64,000 nucleotides of DNA from Chitinispirillaceae bacterium (GCA_016929415.1 JAFGIW010000172.1:49866-113865), one strand, 5' to 3'. Counted from the first letter of the stretch, positions 49,120 through 57,977 are shown. Numbers and translations are program-made. The notes: generated from the letters alone by a model not told the origin.

Positions 49120-49614
49120 TCATGGCTGCGCATCGCTGCGCAGGCTCCGCAACAGCTTACGCAAAGAAGCGGGTGTAATCCTGCCGTAGGTCCGGTCGTT
49201 CACCATGATGACCGGCGCAAGTGAACAACAACCCAGGCACGCAACCCCGCACAGCGTAAACAGGCCGTCCTCGGTGGTGTCGTTGATCCCGATACCCAGC
49301 TCATCCTCGATGGTGTCGGCCAGCATCGACGAACCCGACACATGGCATGCAGTGCCGTCACAGAGCCGCAGAATGATTTTTCCCATCGGTTTAAGCCTGA
49401 ATTGATTGTAAAACGTGATGACGCCGTAAATGGTCGCTTCCGGTATACTGGTGGCGGCGGCGATATACGAAATCGACTGACGCGGGATATAACCGTAGTG
49501 TTCCTGGGCTGCCTGCAGCAGCGGAATCAAATCGCCCCTTGTCCCTTCGTAACGCCAGAGCCGGAAGTTGAAATCGTCACTGACACCAACACTGTTTCGC
49601 TCGGTAATGTTCAT
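49120..49614 (-). CDS. NuoE-like thioredoxin-fold 2Fe-2S protein
   Basis: 164 residues, with a helical N-terminal domain (LLQAAQEHYGYIPRQSISYIA) and a thioredoxin-like 2Fe-2S domain with cysteines in CDGTACHVSG and CGVACLGCCSLAPV. This is the HydC/NuoE subunit that pairs with a NuoF-like protein. It is first in the operon NuoE-NuoF-1225-residue fusion on the minus strand. One extra adjacent cysteine (GCC) occurs in the second motif. The ribosome binding site is weak. The assignment is firm from length, motifs and context. Confidence 0.9.
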   Translation of the reverse strand: MNITERNSVGVSDDFNFRLWRYEGTRGDLIPLLQAAQEHYGYIPRQSISYIAAATSIPEATIYGVITFYNQFRLKPMGKIILRLCDGTACHVSGSSMLADTIEDELGIGINDTTEDGLFTLCGVACLGCCSLAPVIMVNDRTYGRITPASLRKLLRSLRSDAQP

Positions 49615-49734
49615 GGATTAATCCGTCGGTTGTTGATTATTGACTGCCTAATATAGCAACTTATGCGTCGCAAGCGATGAAATAACCTTCGCCCGCACGC
49701 TAATTAGTGTCTGTCCGGAAACCCCCGGTATGCA

Positions 49735-49797
49735 CATTGAGCGAAATCGAAATGTGTCGATTTCATCAGATCACGGGCGTTTCGACTCCGCTCAGTG
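49735..49797. repeat. imperfect inverted repeat, REP-like
   Basis: CATTGAGCGAAATCGAAATG (49735-49754) and CGTTTCGACTCCGCTCAGTG (49778-49797) are complementary at 16 of 20 positions. The TTCGACTCCGCTCAGTG type of sequence recurs as a dispersed intergenic palindrome in many bacterial genomes, which I recall but cannot test here. It lies in the gap between two operons. Confidence 0.5.
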
Positions 49798-49825
49798 TCC
49801 GAATTTAATGCATTCTGAACAGATA

Positions 49826-50824
49826 CTAATTATCGATCAACCGTATGACCTTCGCCTCCCTGACGCGCAACACGCCGTCAATCTCCTTGAGCTTTTTAAT
49901 GACAAGAGGCGTTTTCCCGATCGCGCCCTGTGAGGTAATCATACCAACGAGTTTTGTTCCGTTGTCGATGACGTCGCAGAAAATTACTTCGTCGATAAAA
50001 AACACTGTGGTAAATATCTTCTGGATTGATTTCTTGTCAATATCGATAATAATATAGCTGCTGGTGCCGCTCGTGGCATGAGCGCTTTCCCTAGTCGACA
50101 TTTTTACCGCCTGCCGGTAGATTTCAATAAATTCCTCGACATCTCTGTCAAGTTTAGGTCGTTGCACCGGAGCCACCGATGAAACCTCAACGCCCGAAAG
50201 TGACCGTATTTTTTCGAAAAGTGCATTAATTCCTTTTATAGAGGAGGCTTGGGCAAGAACGACGATGTCAATGTCCCCCAAGACCGCTTCGCACGACTGT
50301 ACTCCATCCATACGGTAAATGGTATTGAAAATATCCCTGCTTTTATCCGAATCAATGATCCGTACCGTAAGATAGGCACTGATGGATTCCTGCAGTGTTG
50401 CCGGTTGTTCCGCATAAAAACTTGTATCTGACAGGTCTAACGTCGTCGCTCCGCCAGACAGTTTTTCGAGCGCTTTAACCAATTCCGGAATTTCGAACGG
50501 TTTGTCGAGATAACCTGTATTGTATTCAGATAGAGCAGTCAGTTTCAACCGCTCGTCGCCGAACGCCGTAATCACCAGTACGGGCATATTGGGAAATCGA
50601 CTCTTTATAACCTTTAAAACTTTCAGGCCGTCAATATCGGGCATGAAAATATCAGTAATAAGATAATCATAGGCTATGCCCTTTTGTTGAGAATTATTCA
50701 ATTCATGTATTGCGGAAATTCCATCAGGGCATGCCACTGCACCGTAATCATGCTGTACCAATCCGACGGTAAGATTACGCCGTACTTCAGGTTCATCATC
50801 AATAATCAGAACTCTTCCCTTCAT
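49826..50824 (-). CDS. receiver-domain protein with two AsnC/RAM-like domains
   Basis: Start at 50824 (MKGRVLIIDD), because GGAG lies 6-7 bp upstream; an ATG at 50836 overlaps that site. 332 residues: a CheY-like receiver (1-120) with phospho-acceptor D58 in LITDIFMP and the K of LDKPFEIPE. Two copies follow of a domain resembling the Lrp/AsnC ligand-binding (RAM) fold (about 145-220, SAYLTVRIIDSDKSRDIF ... VEVSSV; about 255-332, SSYIIIDIDKKSIQKIF ... VREAKVI). No HTH or enzyme domain is visible, so output is probably by oligomerisation or ligand binding. No kinase is adjacent; the one at 43474 is 6 kb away. Confidence 0.7.
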   Translation of the reverse strand: MKGRVLIIDDEPEVRRNLTVGLVQHDYGAVACPDGISAIHELNNSQQKGIAYDYLITDIFMPDIDGLKVLKVIKSRFPNMPVLVITAFGDERLKLTALSEYNTGYLDKPFEIPELVKALEKLSGGATTLDLSDTSFYAEQPATLQESISAYLTVRIIDSDKSRDIFNTIYRMDGVQSCEAVLGDIDIVVLAQASSIKGINALFEKIRSLSGVEVSSVAPVQRPKLDRDVEEFIEIYRQAVKMSTRESAHATSGTSSYIIIDIDKKSIQKIFTTVFFIDEVIFCDVIDNGTKLVGMITSQGAIGKTPLVIKKLKEIDGVLRVREAKVIRLIDN

Positions 50825-50836
50825 GGCCTTCTCCAA

Positions 50837-51236
50837 ATTAACGTTTTCTATGAAACGGTAAGCATGTAATGACAGGAAGGATTTTACCCGAACCCGCCAC
50901 TGACACTACGATTTTCCCGAACTGACTATTTTCGTGTCCTGTTCCACCCTGTTGGAGATTCAAACATCGACCGTGTTCAGCACAGACGTCTCCAACTGAT
51001 GAATCATAGCCTGTGCCGCAATATAACGATGAAAAATAATTCAGGGAATCTTTAATAAATAATCAGTTTTATCATGACCGTACGGAATAGTTCCGGGAGG
51101 TGGAACATTAAAACAGTATAGCCCCCCACTGAAGATAATGTATTCGATAACTCTCGCAACCTGCATGAAAAAAGCCGGAGAGAAGCGCGCTCTCCGGCCT
51201 ACCTTAACATTACATTCATTATCACCCTGAGCTGAA
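50837..51236. other. intergenic region between two minus-strand genes
   Basis: About 400 bp upstream of the receiver-RAM gene. It holds the terminator at 51168-51198 of the following minus-strand gene and presumably the promoter of the receiver-RAM gene. I see no gene. Confidence 0.5.
51168..51198 (-). terminator. rho-independent terminator after the DUF6515-like gene
   Basis: Perfect 9-bp stem GCCGGAGAG (51174-51182) / CTCTCCGGC (51190-51198). On the minus strand it is followed by six T residues (51173-51168). It lies about 40 bp downstream of the DUF6515-like gene. Confidence 0.9.
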
Positions 51237-52016
51237 TCAGAACCCGTATCCTTCCTTCAACTGTTCATTACTTGGCAGCCCGTCATAAACCTCCCCTCGC
51301 GGGCCCTTCCACTGATTGCTGCCCAACGGCTCAAGTTCGATCGGTGTGCGGGAGCCGTTGCTGTTTTCCACCATGACCGTGGTGGTTCCCACGTCCTTAC
51401 TCTCCACCACCACCGGCGGCTCGCAGACTTCATAAAATCCGTCCCGATAACAGTAGTAGACATTGTTATGGAAAAAGAAAACATCACCACCGATCACTAT
51501 GCGCCGTGCATGGTAAGGAAGAAATCTAATCCGGGGCGCCCTGACCACCTCGTAACCATGTGCGTGACGGATATAATAAACGCCGTTACAGTGATAATAG
51601 AAGCGCGGCCCCACATGGATTGTTCGATACACGCCTGGAAGCGAAATCACGATCCTCCCGAAGGGCGCCGGAATGACGACCCTGCCCAGCGGCCCCCCCC
51701 TGTAGTAGCGGCCATCCCGGTATGAATAATGGGGATGACGCTGCGGAACAGGGTGATTATGTTGCCGGATCTGGGGAGCTGGCCCCCGCTGACCACTTCT
51801 CTCTACCCGGACCTGATGACCAGGTTTCCGCTGATTGTTTTTCTCTACACGACTCTGATGGCCAGGCCCCCGCTGACCACTTCTCTCTACCCGGACCTGA
51901 TGACGGCTTTTCCCTCCCCGATTGGCGGAAAAGCCCGGCATCATTGTCCCCGTAAGTGCTATCGCGGCAGCCACGACGGCAAATTTCTTCCAGCTGGTCG
52001 CCCGTTGCAGTTTCAT
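51237..52016 (-). CDS. DUF6515-like secreted protein with tandem repeats
   Basis: The ATG at 52016 has AAAGGAG 7 bp upstream; an in-frame TTG at 52022 is not preferred. 259 residues: signal peptide (KKFAVVAAAIALTGTMMPGFSA), a basic low-complexity stretch with three 14-residue units of the type GHQVRVERSGQRGP, and a C-terminal domain rich in Tyr, His and Gly (YYHCNGVYYIRHAHGYEVV, VFFFHNNVYYCYRDGFYEV). That last pattern is typical of DUF6515 proteins. Function unknown; the basic repeats could bind polyanions such as polysaccharide or lipopolysaccharide. A terminator follows. Confidence 0.75.
   Translation of the reverse strand: MKLQRATSWKKFAVVAAAIALTGTMMPGFSANRGGKSRHQVRVERSGQRGPGHQSRVEKNNQRKPGHQVRVERSGQRGPAPQIRQHNHPVPQRHPHYSYRDGRYYRGGPLGRVVIPAPFGRIVISLPGVYRTIHVGPRFYYHCNGVYYIRHAHGYEVVRAPRIRFLPYHARRIVIGGDVFFFHNNVYYCYRDGFYEVCEPPVVVESKDVGTTTVMVENSNGSRTPIELEPLGSNQWKGPRGEVYDGLPSNEQLKEGYGF
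51780..51905 (-). repeat. three tandem 42-bp coding units
   Basis: Three consecutive 14-codon units in the DUF6515-like gene. The first and third are nearly the same (HQVRVERSGQRGP); the middle one differs (GHQSRVEKNNQRKP). This suggests a recent duplication with one diverged copy. Confidence 0.8.
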
Positions 52017-52228
52017 ATTCAACTCCTTTTAGAGGTGGCGTTTATTGTTCTAACACCTCTATACGACGTTCACCATAAACAAATCCGCTCATTATCAGGG
52101 GTGAGCTTCAAGCGCGAAATAGCGGCAAAAGGGAAGGTCCAAAGAAGGGTTATAGTCCAGTAAAGTTAAGTTCACCCCCCCCTGCGATCAATGCGATAGT
52201 CAAGCAGCGAAGACAAGACGCATTCCCT

Positions 52229-52765
52229 TTATAATCCCGAGTAGCCGAGGTAAATGTTAAACCATAATTCATGGGGATGATGTTTTCTAAAAAAAACCTG
52301 TTTCAATTTAATACCGAAAACCAGCTTTCGTATATTCATTCCGATCCCGTAGGTCTGACCGTAACGGGTAATGAACGAAAAATCGGTCGTACTGTCTTCA
52401 GATGGAAAATATGAAACCACCAATATCAAACCCGGATCAAATTCTATAAATGCGCGTGCGTTTTCGTTGATCTTCAGGTATCCTTTGGGTACCGGCGCGA
52501 TACTCAAGAAATGATATCCTGCTTTCCCACTATCACCCAACTCCTTTTTTCCGCCGAACCAGGTATAATCGAGATGAAGGCCTGCGCCAAAATACTCATA
52601 GAAATTCGTGTTCGTTTCGAATGCTGCATGAACACCAGGATATATATCGCGCGCTTGGTCGCCTGCATATAACGCGAGTCCGCCCGATAGCGAAATACTG
52701 GAATATTCGAAACCGGCAAAAAGAGTTGTCGCGCCGAGGAAAACAGCCATGATTGCCTTCTTCAT
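52229..52765 (-). CDS. small outer-membrane beta-barrel-like protein
   Basis: 178 residues with AAGGAG before the ATG, a signal peptide (MKKAIMAVFLGATTLFA) and alternating hydrophobic strands with aromatic girdle residues (FEYSSISLSGGLALYAG, FYEYFGAGLHLDYTWFG), ending WFNIYLGYSGL. This fits an eight-stranded outer-membrane barrel such as the OmpW/OmpX size class, but I cannot name the family. No neighbours suggest a pathway. Moderate confidence as a real secreted gene, low for function. Confidence 0.65.
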   Translation of the reverse strand: MKKAIMAVFLGATTLFAGFEYSSISLSGGLALYAGDQARDIYPGVHAAFETNTNFYEYFGAGLHLDYTWFGGKKELGDSGKAGYHFLSIAPVPKGYLKINENARAFIEFDPGLILVVSYFPSEDSTTDFSFITRYGQTYGIGMNIRKLVFGIKLKQVFFRKHHPHELWFNIYLGYSGL

Positions 52766-53092
52766 TTATTAAAACTCCTTTCATCGACGGGAATCCGGTG
52801 TACCGAAGGTTGTATTTCATACGATGGGAGTATATGTACTTTTTTCCGGATCTTCCACCTTGTTGACATTGCTTGCGGGAATGTGCTGAAATGGCATCAT
52901 TATAAAAATAGTTGACGACGACTGCAGAGTCTATCACGGCATGATTCATCTCCCCCCTTGAAGGAGCGATGTCCGCTCCGTGCCAGAAACAGAAAAAGCA
53001 ATTATGGATTTTAAATCCTAAAAAATACATGAGTATAGTCGGTCTCCCCTGCCGGATGATTTAAATGTCAGTGCTTTTAGAAATATAACGGT
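52766..53092. other. intergenic region, nothing recognised
   Basis: 327 bp between two minus-strand genes. A short hairpin GGAGCG/CGCTCC occurs around 52973-52989 without a T-run. I see no gene or RNA. Confidence 0.4.
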
Positions 53093-53761
53093 TTATTTTA
53101 CTATCGATGTCTTTCGATAGATCGGCAAACCTTTGGATTTCCCTGCAATCACGTAATTACCTTTCGGCAGAGGCAGTGAGCCGCTTTGAAGAAGATCATT
53201 TATCGTGGAAAGTAACAATGTGCCGGAATACCGCAGCATCAGTTTGCCCTTCATATCGAGTACAACAACAGACGATATACCGCCATTTCCCTTCTGCCAT
53301 GAAACCGGCGGATGAAGGGAGGTAATGGTTTGTGCAGAAAGACCGTCGAGAACGGATATTCCGTCAACCGAATAGGTTGGCGAGCCGGAAGCATACATTG
53401 CTGCTGCAGGCACTTCCCTTTGAGCGGAAACGTCCCAGAAGCGATAACAAAGCGTCTCACCGGCCTTGATTCCGTCAACGTCAGTTGTTCGCTCATCATC
53501 TCCCCAGACAGTTATGACGGTATTCGCATTATTCCATACTACGGCACCGACGCATAGTCCGTCGGCGGTAAAAACCCCGATTTCATCGTCAGGATTCAGC
53601 GTCGTTCCATTAATGGCCGGAATTATTGACGATTGTATGAGTACCGTCATATTGTTACCGGTATTCGATGTGTAACTGAAATGCATCTGTCCGGATACGG
53701 AAAGCGTGAGTAAAAGCAGGATAGTGCTCAAAAGATAACAATTTCGAGGATGAGCTGTCAT
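53093..53761 (-). CDS. secreted protein: NTGNNM-type N-terminal module plus sorting-like C-terminus
   Basis: The start at 53761 (MTAHPRNCYLLS) has GAGG upstream; an ATG 12 bp earlier (53773) is possible. After a signal peptide (LLSTILLLLTLSVSGQ) comes a module of about 115 residues (HFSYTSNTGNNMTVLI, DDEIGVFTADGLCVGAVVW, ITVWGDDERTTDVDGI). The same module begins the next two upstream genes. The C-terminal 60 residues (SSVVVLDMKGKLMLRYSG, LPKGNYVIAG) are Por/FlgD-like. It is thus the minimal member of a three-gene paralogous set. No catalytic residue pattern is visible. Likely a surface or matrix protein. Confidence 0.72.
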   Translation of the reverse strand: MTAHPRNCYLLSTILLLLTLSVSGQMHFSYTSNTGNNMTVLIQSSIIPAINGTTLNPDDEIGVFTADGLCVGAVVWNNANTVITVWGDDERTTDVDGIKAGETLCYRFWDVSAQREVPAAAMYASGSPTYSVDGISVLDGLSAQTITSLHPPVSWQKGNGGISSVVVLDMKGKLMLRYSGTLLLSTINDLLQSGSLPLPKGNYVIAGKSKGLPIYRKTSIVK

Positions 53762-53811
53762 TGGAGTCCTCATGTAATTCTCGAATTCTTATACCCTACG
53801 GTTGAAAATCA

Positions 53812-54987
53812 TCATTCTAATGAGAAAGTGCTCCGAAGGGTAAAAAAATCGGTTTCCAGAATATAGGAATAGTTTCCCTTTCCCAATGTATCGATTGAAA
53901 CGGGTAAGGTATGGCGGCCTGCAGGCATTTTTTCACGCATACGGCGCACCTGTTTCCCCGAATTGTCAAGAACCGTGAATTGTACCGACGAAAGCCCGGG
54001 GAGCTGAAACGAAACGGTATATGACCCTTCCGCTGCATCCTCTTCCCAGAAGGTTGAAAACGGATCGGATTTTAAAAGAAAAGGGCTTAATACCAAGCGC
54101 CGCACGGCGCTCTTTCCGGATATGGCGTCGCCATTTTTACCGCGTACCCGCCACCAATACACCCCCTTATTGAATCGTTTGACCCGCAGGAAAGTGTCAC
54201 TTGTGAATAATGCCGAATCGATTGCAGGCTTTTTACAGAAAGAATCATTGAAAATTTCAACGGCATAACGCCGAATACTCTTTGCCCCGCGATGCCAGGA
54301 AAAGAGAATGCTGTCACCTGCTATGACGGCCGCATCGGTGGGAGTGATCAGGTTGATTCCACTGTCTCCATCGAAAACGATATTCTTCGTAACTTTTTTT
54401 TCTCCGACCGGCACCGACGGACCTGTACTTTTACGATTCCCCTGTTTTCCTTTTTGTGTAGAATACACCACTTCTGAAAGACCGGTTTGGTGATCCTCCG
54501 TCGCCGGTTCGGCGGAACGACGGTTGATAGTATCAGGTAATGCCACCGTTTGTACTCTCTCCCCGGCCGCGATATGAGACAGTATGGCAATACCATCGGA
54601 GGAATAACGGCTGCTCCCGGAGGCGAATTTAACAACCGCCCGGTACTCCGCATTCTCATCCGCATCCCAAATGCGAAAGTTGATCGTCTCGCCGGTTTTT
54701 ATACCGTCCGCAACCGGCGTCTGTTCATTATCGCCCCATACTGTTATTGCCGCATTCTTTCTATTCCAGACGACACTTCCCACGCATCTCCCATCAGAAG
54801 TTAAAACTCCGATTTCATCACCCGATGAGAGCGGTTTACCGCTTATTGAAGGATTAATTGCGGATTTAACCAATACCGTCATATTATTGCCGGTATTTGG
54901 TTCATAAGTAAAATGAACCTGAGATGAAGCCTCGATCGCAAATAAAACCCCTACAACTGCTCCATTGATAAACCACATTCGACTCAT
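53812..54987 (-). CDS. secreted protein: NTGNNM-type module, Ig/FN3-like middle and sorting-like C-terminus
   Basis: Start at 54987 (MSRMWFINGAVV), downstream of an AAGGGTGG site; an in-frame GTG at 54999 is less likely. Signal peptide, then the shared N-terminal module (HFTYEPNTGNNMTVLV, GDEIGVLTSDGRCVG, ITVWGDNEQT), a linker rich in Ser/Thr/Lys, a FN3- or Ig-like domain (about 205-295, GINLITPTDAAVIAGDSILFSW, GVYWWRVRGKNG) and a C-terminal FlgD-like domain (SSVQFTVLDNSGKQVRRM, LGKGNYSYIL). The middle domain could bind carbohydrate or act as a spacer. It lies between two paralogues in the same orientation. Confidence 0.75.
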   Translation of the reverse strand: MSRMWFINGAVVGVLFAIEASSQVHFTYEPNTGNNMTVLVKSAINPSISGKPLSSGDEIGVLTSDGRCVGSVVWNRKNAAITVWGDNEQTPVADGIKTGETINFRIWDADENAEYRAVVKFASGSSRYSSDGIAILSHIAAGERVQTVALPDTINRRSAEPATEDHQTGLSEVVYSTQKGKQGNRKSTGPSVPVGEKKVTKNIVFDGDSGINLITPTDAAVIAGDSILFSWHRGAKSIRRYAVEIFNDSFCKKPAIDSALFTSDTFLRVKRFNKGVYWWRVRGKNGDAISGKSAVRRLVLSPFLLKSDPFSTFWEEDAAEGSYTVSFQLPGLSSVQFTVLDNSGKQVRRMREKMPAGRHTLPVSIDTLGKGNYSYILETDFFTLRSTFSLE

Positions 54988-55069
54988 TTTGTCACCCACC
55001 CTTATTGATATAAAACCCCATCCAGGCTATATTAGGAATACATCGACGACGCGGTTTTTTCCCTATTGA

Positions 55070-57943
55070 TTATTTCAACAGCATAACCTTTACCGTCTTA
55101 CTGAATCCATTCGCATCCATTCTGCAAATACCCCAGGTCGCCATCGTGTTGTTTCGAGACCCCAATGTTAGAGTATGATACCCTGCCTGCATCTCCTTGT
55201 TGACAAGAACAGAGAGAAGCCGCCCGCGTGCATCGTAAAATCTGATCCGCACCGGAACGCCGGAATACCCGGCAATACGAGGCACCGCTATACGGATACG
55301 AGATGAACCCGTACTGTAGGAAAGATCGAATGCCGTAGGCAGAGAACGTGCACGGTCCAGTATGCCGGTCGACAGTTCATATATTGCCGTAAGTGTTACA
55401 TTCCCTTCGGTAAGGACAACCTTTGCAGGTTGCTCAGTTGAATCGAAGAGTACGGCTGTTCCCGCAGTGATTCGCCATTTGGTAAAAATGCTGCCGGATA
55501 TCGGTGACGCAGTCACGCGCACGGTGTCGCCGTGATTGACAGAAGTATCTTTATCGGTAATTTCATCAGCGCCACCAACAACATGTGCTATTGAAAGCGT
55601 ATATGTGTTTATCTCGAAAAGTGCCCTGACTTCGGCATTTCCTGAAGAAAGTACGGCACCGGTTGAGCCCTTGGTGGAATCGTCGATGTCAGGGCTGCCG
55701 GTAATTTTCGTCCAATGGGTAAAATGATAACCGTCATTGGCAGTTGCTTCGATCTGCGTAGAAACGCCGGATACTACCGTCATCTCACCTGAAAGAGTAA
55801 CCGTACCACCTTCACTTGAGCTGATGGTTAATATATAGGTAATAATGTTCCACTGAGCGTAAAGCGTCACGTTCGCGCTCCCCATCGTGAAGCTCGCGCC
55901 CCCGGCATAGCCGGTTCCGCTTCCGTCAGCGGCAGTGTTCCAGCCCGCAAAGGTCGAGCCGCTCTTTACAAAACTTCCCGTGTTGCCGAGCACCGTCACG
56001 CCGGCTCCCCCCAGGTAGCTGTTGCCGTCGACAGGCACCTCACCGCCTGTATTGCCGTTGCCGTTATAGGTCAAGTTGTAGGTGGGAAGCACCGTCCACT
56101 GCGCGTACAGCGTCACGTTCGAACTGCCCATCGTGAAGCTCGCACCGCCGGCATAGCCGGTTCCGCTTCCGTCAGCGGCAGTGTTCCAGCCCGCAAAGGT
56201 CGAGCCGCTCTTTACAAGACTTTCCGTGTTGCCGAGCACCGTCACGGTAGCTCCCTCATGATAATTATTCGCATCGGAAGGCACCGAACCACCGGTATTG
56301 CCGTTGCCGTTATAGGTCACGTTGTAGGTGGGAAGCACCGTCCACTGAGCGTACAGCGTCACATTCGCAGCGCCTATGGTGAAGGTGGCTCCACCGGCAT
56401 AACCGGTTCCGCTTCCATCTGCGGCAGTGTTCCATCCCGCAAAGGTCGAGCCGCCCTTCACGAGACTTTCCATGTTGCCGAGCACCGAAACTGTAGCACC
56501 CTGCGGGTAGCTGTTGCCATCGACCGGCACCGCACCGCCCGTATTTCCATTGCCATTATAGATCAGCGAATACGTAGGAATCTCTGTCCACTTCGCATAC
56601 AGGGTCACGTCGGCAACGCCCATGGTGTAACTCGCCCCGTCGGCATACGCAACCGCACCGCCGGAAGTTGTCGCCCAACCGGCGAAGGTCCATCCCGCTT
56701 TCGTAAAGGCATTCGCCGTAAGATTCGCCGACGAACCGCAGGCAATGGTCTGATCACCCACTGTGCCCGTTGCACCCGCGTCATTCTTATCGAAGGTAAT
56801 GGTATAGGAGTTTGCCCTCCACTTCGCATACAGGGTCACGTCGGCAATGCCCATGGTGTAACTTGCCCCGTCGGCATACGCAACCGCACCGCCGGAAGTT
56901 GTCGCCCAACCGGCGAAGGTCCATCCGGATTTCGAAAAGGCATTCGTCGTGAGATTTGCCGACGAACCGCAGGCAACGGTTTGTGCACTCATGATGCCCG
57001 TCGCGTCGGCGTCATTCTTATCGAAGGTAATGCTGTAAGTGTTTGCCGTCCACTTCGCATACAGGGTCACGTCGGCAGCACCCATCGTGTAACTCGCCCC
57101 GTCGGCATACGCAACCGCACCCCCGGACGTTGTCGCCCAGCCGGCAAAGCTCCATCCAGCTTTACTAAATCCATTCGCTGCAAGCTTCGCCGATGAACCG
57201 CAGGCAATGGTCCGGGCGCTCATGCCGCCCGTCGCTCCCGCGTCATTCTTATCGAAGGTAATGCTGTAAATATCGACAGCCCACTGCGCATAAAGCGTTA
57301 CATCTGTCGTCCCCATGGTGAATATTGCTCCAACGGCATACGCAGTCCCGCTTCCGTCGGTGGCGGTGTTCCATCCGTTAAAGGTCGAGCAGGTCTTCTC
57401 AAGGTTTCCCTCATTATCGAGCACCGTAACGGTTGATCCCTGTGGGTAAATCTCGTCATCGACCGGCACCGCACCGTTCGTATTCCCGTTGCCGTTATAG
57501 GTCACCGTATAGGTGGAAGCAACCAAACTCGATAAAACAGCCATTCCATCCACTGAATAGTCGGGTCCGCCGAAAGTATAAGAAACGACTGCAGGAATTT
57601 CCAAGGATCGCGACTCGTCCCACACCCGAAAATTCAGGATATCGCCCGCCTCCATACCATCCTTTTCCGATGTCTGCTCATCATCACCCCATACGGTGAT
57701 GTGCGTATTGGTATCAGCCCAGACTGTGGCACCGACAAGAAGCTCATCGGGTGTAAAAACCCCGATCTCATCACCAATCTGTATTGCCGAACCATCGACG
57801 GTCGGATTGATTGATGCCGGCACGCCAACTATCATATTGTTTCCGGTGTTGGAGGTAAATGTGTAATGCTGCGCAAACAGCCCAACAGCCGGAGCCATGA
57901 GAAAAAGCGTGAAAGACACACATTTTTTTAAAAAACTATTCAT
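55070..57943 (-). CDS. secreted protein with seven Listeria-Bacteroides repeats
   Basis: 957 residues, GAGGAG before the ATG. Signal peptide, the shared N-terminal module (25-142: YTFTSNTGNNMIVGV, GDEIGVFTPDELLVG, ITVWGDDEQT), then seven Flg_new/InlB-type repeats (145 to about 695). Three are of the subtype YSITFDKNDAGATG...GWATTSGGAVAY and four of the subtype YNLTYNGNGNTGG...GWNTAADGSGTGY. Two divergent B-repeats follow (YILTISSSEGG, YTLSIAHVVGG), with a C-terminal FlgD-like domain (RIRFYDARGRLLSVLV). Such repeats make rigid beta-grasp stalks, so this is probably an adhesin or surface fibre. Confidence 0.85.
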   Translation of the reverse strand: MNSFLKKCVSFTLFLMAPAVGLFAQHYTFTSNTGNNMIVGVPASINPTVDGSAIQIGDEIGVFTPDELLVGATVWADTNTHITVWGDDEQTSEKDGMEAGDILNFRVWDESRSLEIPAVVSYTFGGPDYSVDGMAVLSSLVASTYTVTYNGNGNTNGAVPVDDEIYPQGSTVTVLDNEGNLEKTCSTFNGWNTATDGSGTAYAVGAIFTMGTTDVTLYAQWAVDIYSITFDKNDAGATGGMSARTIACGSSAKLAANGFSKAGWSFAGWATTSGGAVAYADGASYTMGAADVTLYAKWTANTYSITFDKNDADATGIMSAQTVACGSSANLTTNAFSKSGWTFAGWATTSGGAVAYADGASYTMGIADVTLYAKWRANSYTITFDKNDAGATGTVGDQTIACGSSANLTANAFTKAGWTFAGWATTSGGAVAYADGASYTMGVADVTLYAKWTEIPTYSLIYNGNGNTGGAVPVDGNSYPQGATVSVLGNMESLVKGGSTFAGWNTAADGSGTGYAGGATFTIGAANVTLYAQWTVLPTYNVTYNGNGNTGGSVPSDANNYHEGATVTVLGNTESLVKSGSTFAGWNTAADGSGTGYAGGASFTMGSSNVTLYAQWTVLPTYNLTYNGNGNTGGEVPVDGNSYLGGAGVTVLGNTGSFVKSGSTFAGWNTAADGSGTGYAGGASFTMGSANVTLYAQWNIITYILTISSSEGGTVTLSGEMTVVSGVSTQIEATANDGYHFTHWTKITGSPDIDDSTKGSTGAVLSSGNAEVRALFEINTYTLSIAHVVGGADEITDKDTSVNHGDTVRVTASPISGSIFTKWRITAGTAVLFDSTEQPAKVVLTEGNVTLTAIYELSTGILDRARSLPTAFDLSYSTGSSRIRIAVPRIAGYSGVPVRIRFYDARGRLLSVLVNKEMQAGYHTLTLGSRNNTMATWGICRMDANGFSKTVKVMLLK
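55847..57511 (-). repeat. seven tandem Listeria-Bacteroides repeat units in coding DNA
   Basis: Units of about 222 and 234 bp in two subtypes. Neighbouring units of one subtype are nearly identical over long stretches, for example the GWNTAADGSGTGYAGG-encoding segments near 55900, 56150 and 56400. That points to recent duplication or gene conversion. Confidence 0.85.
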
Positions 57944-57977
57944 ACCGTCTCCTCTGCATTAATCGGATTCAGCCTGA

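Noticed and set aside
52596..53030. 144-codon minus-strand frame overlapping the small barrel gene
   Set aside because: Overlaps the signal peptide and strands of the better-supported gene and has no ribosome binding site.
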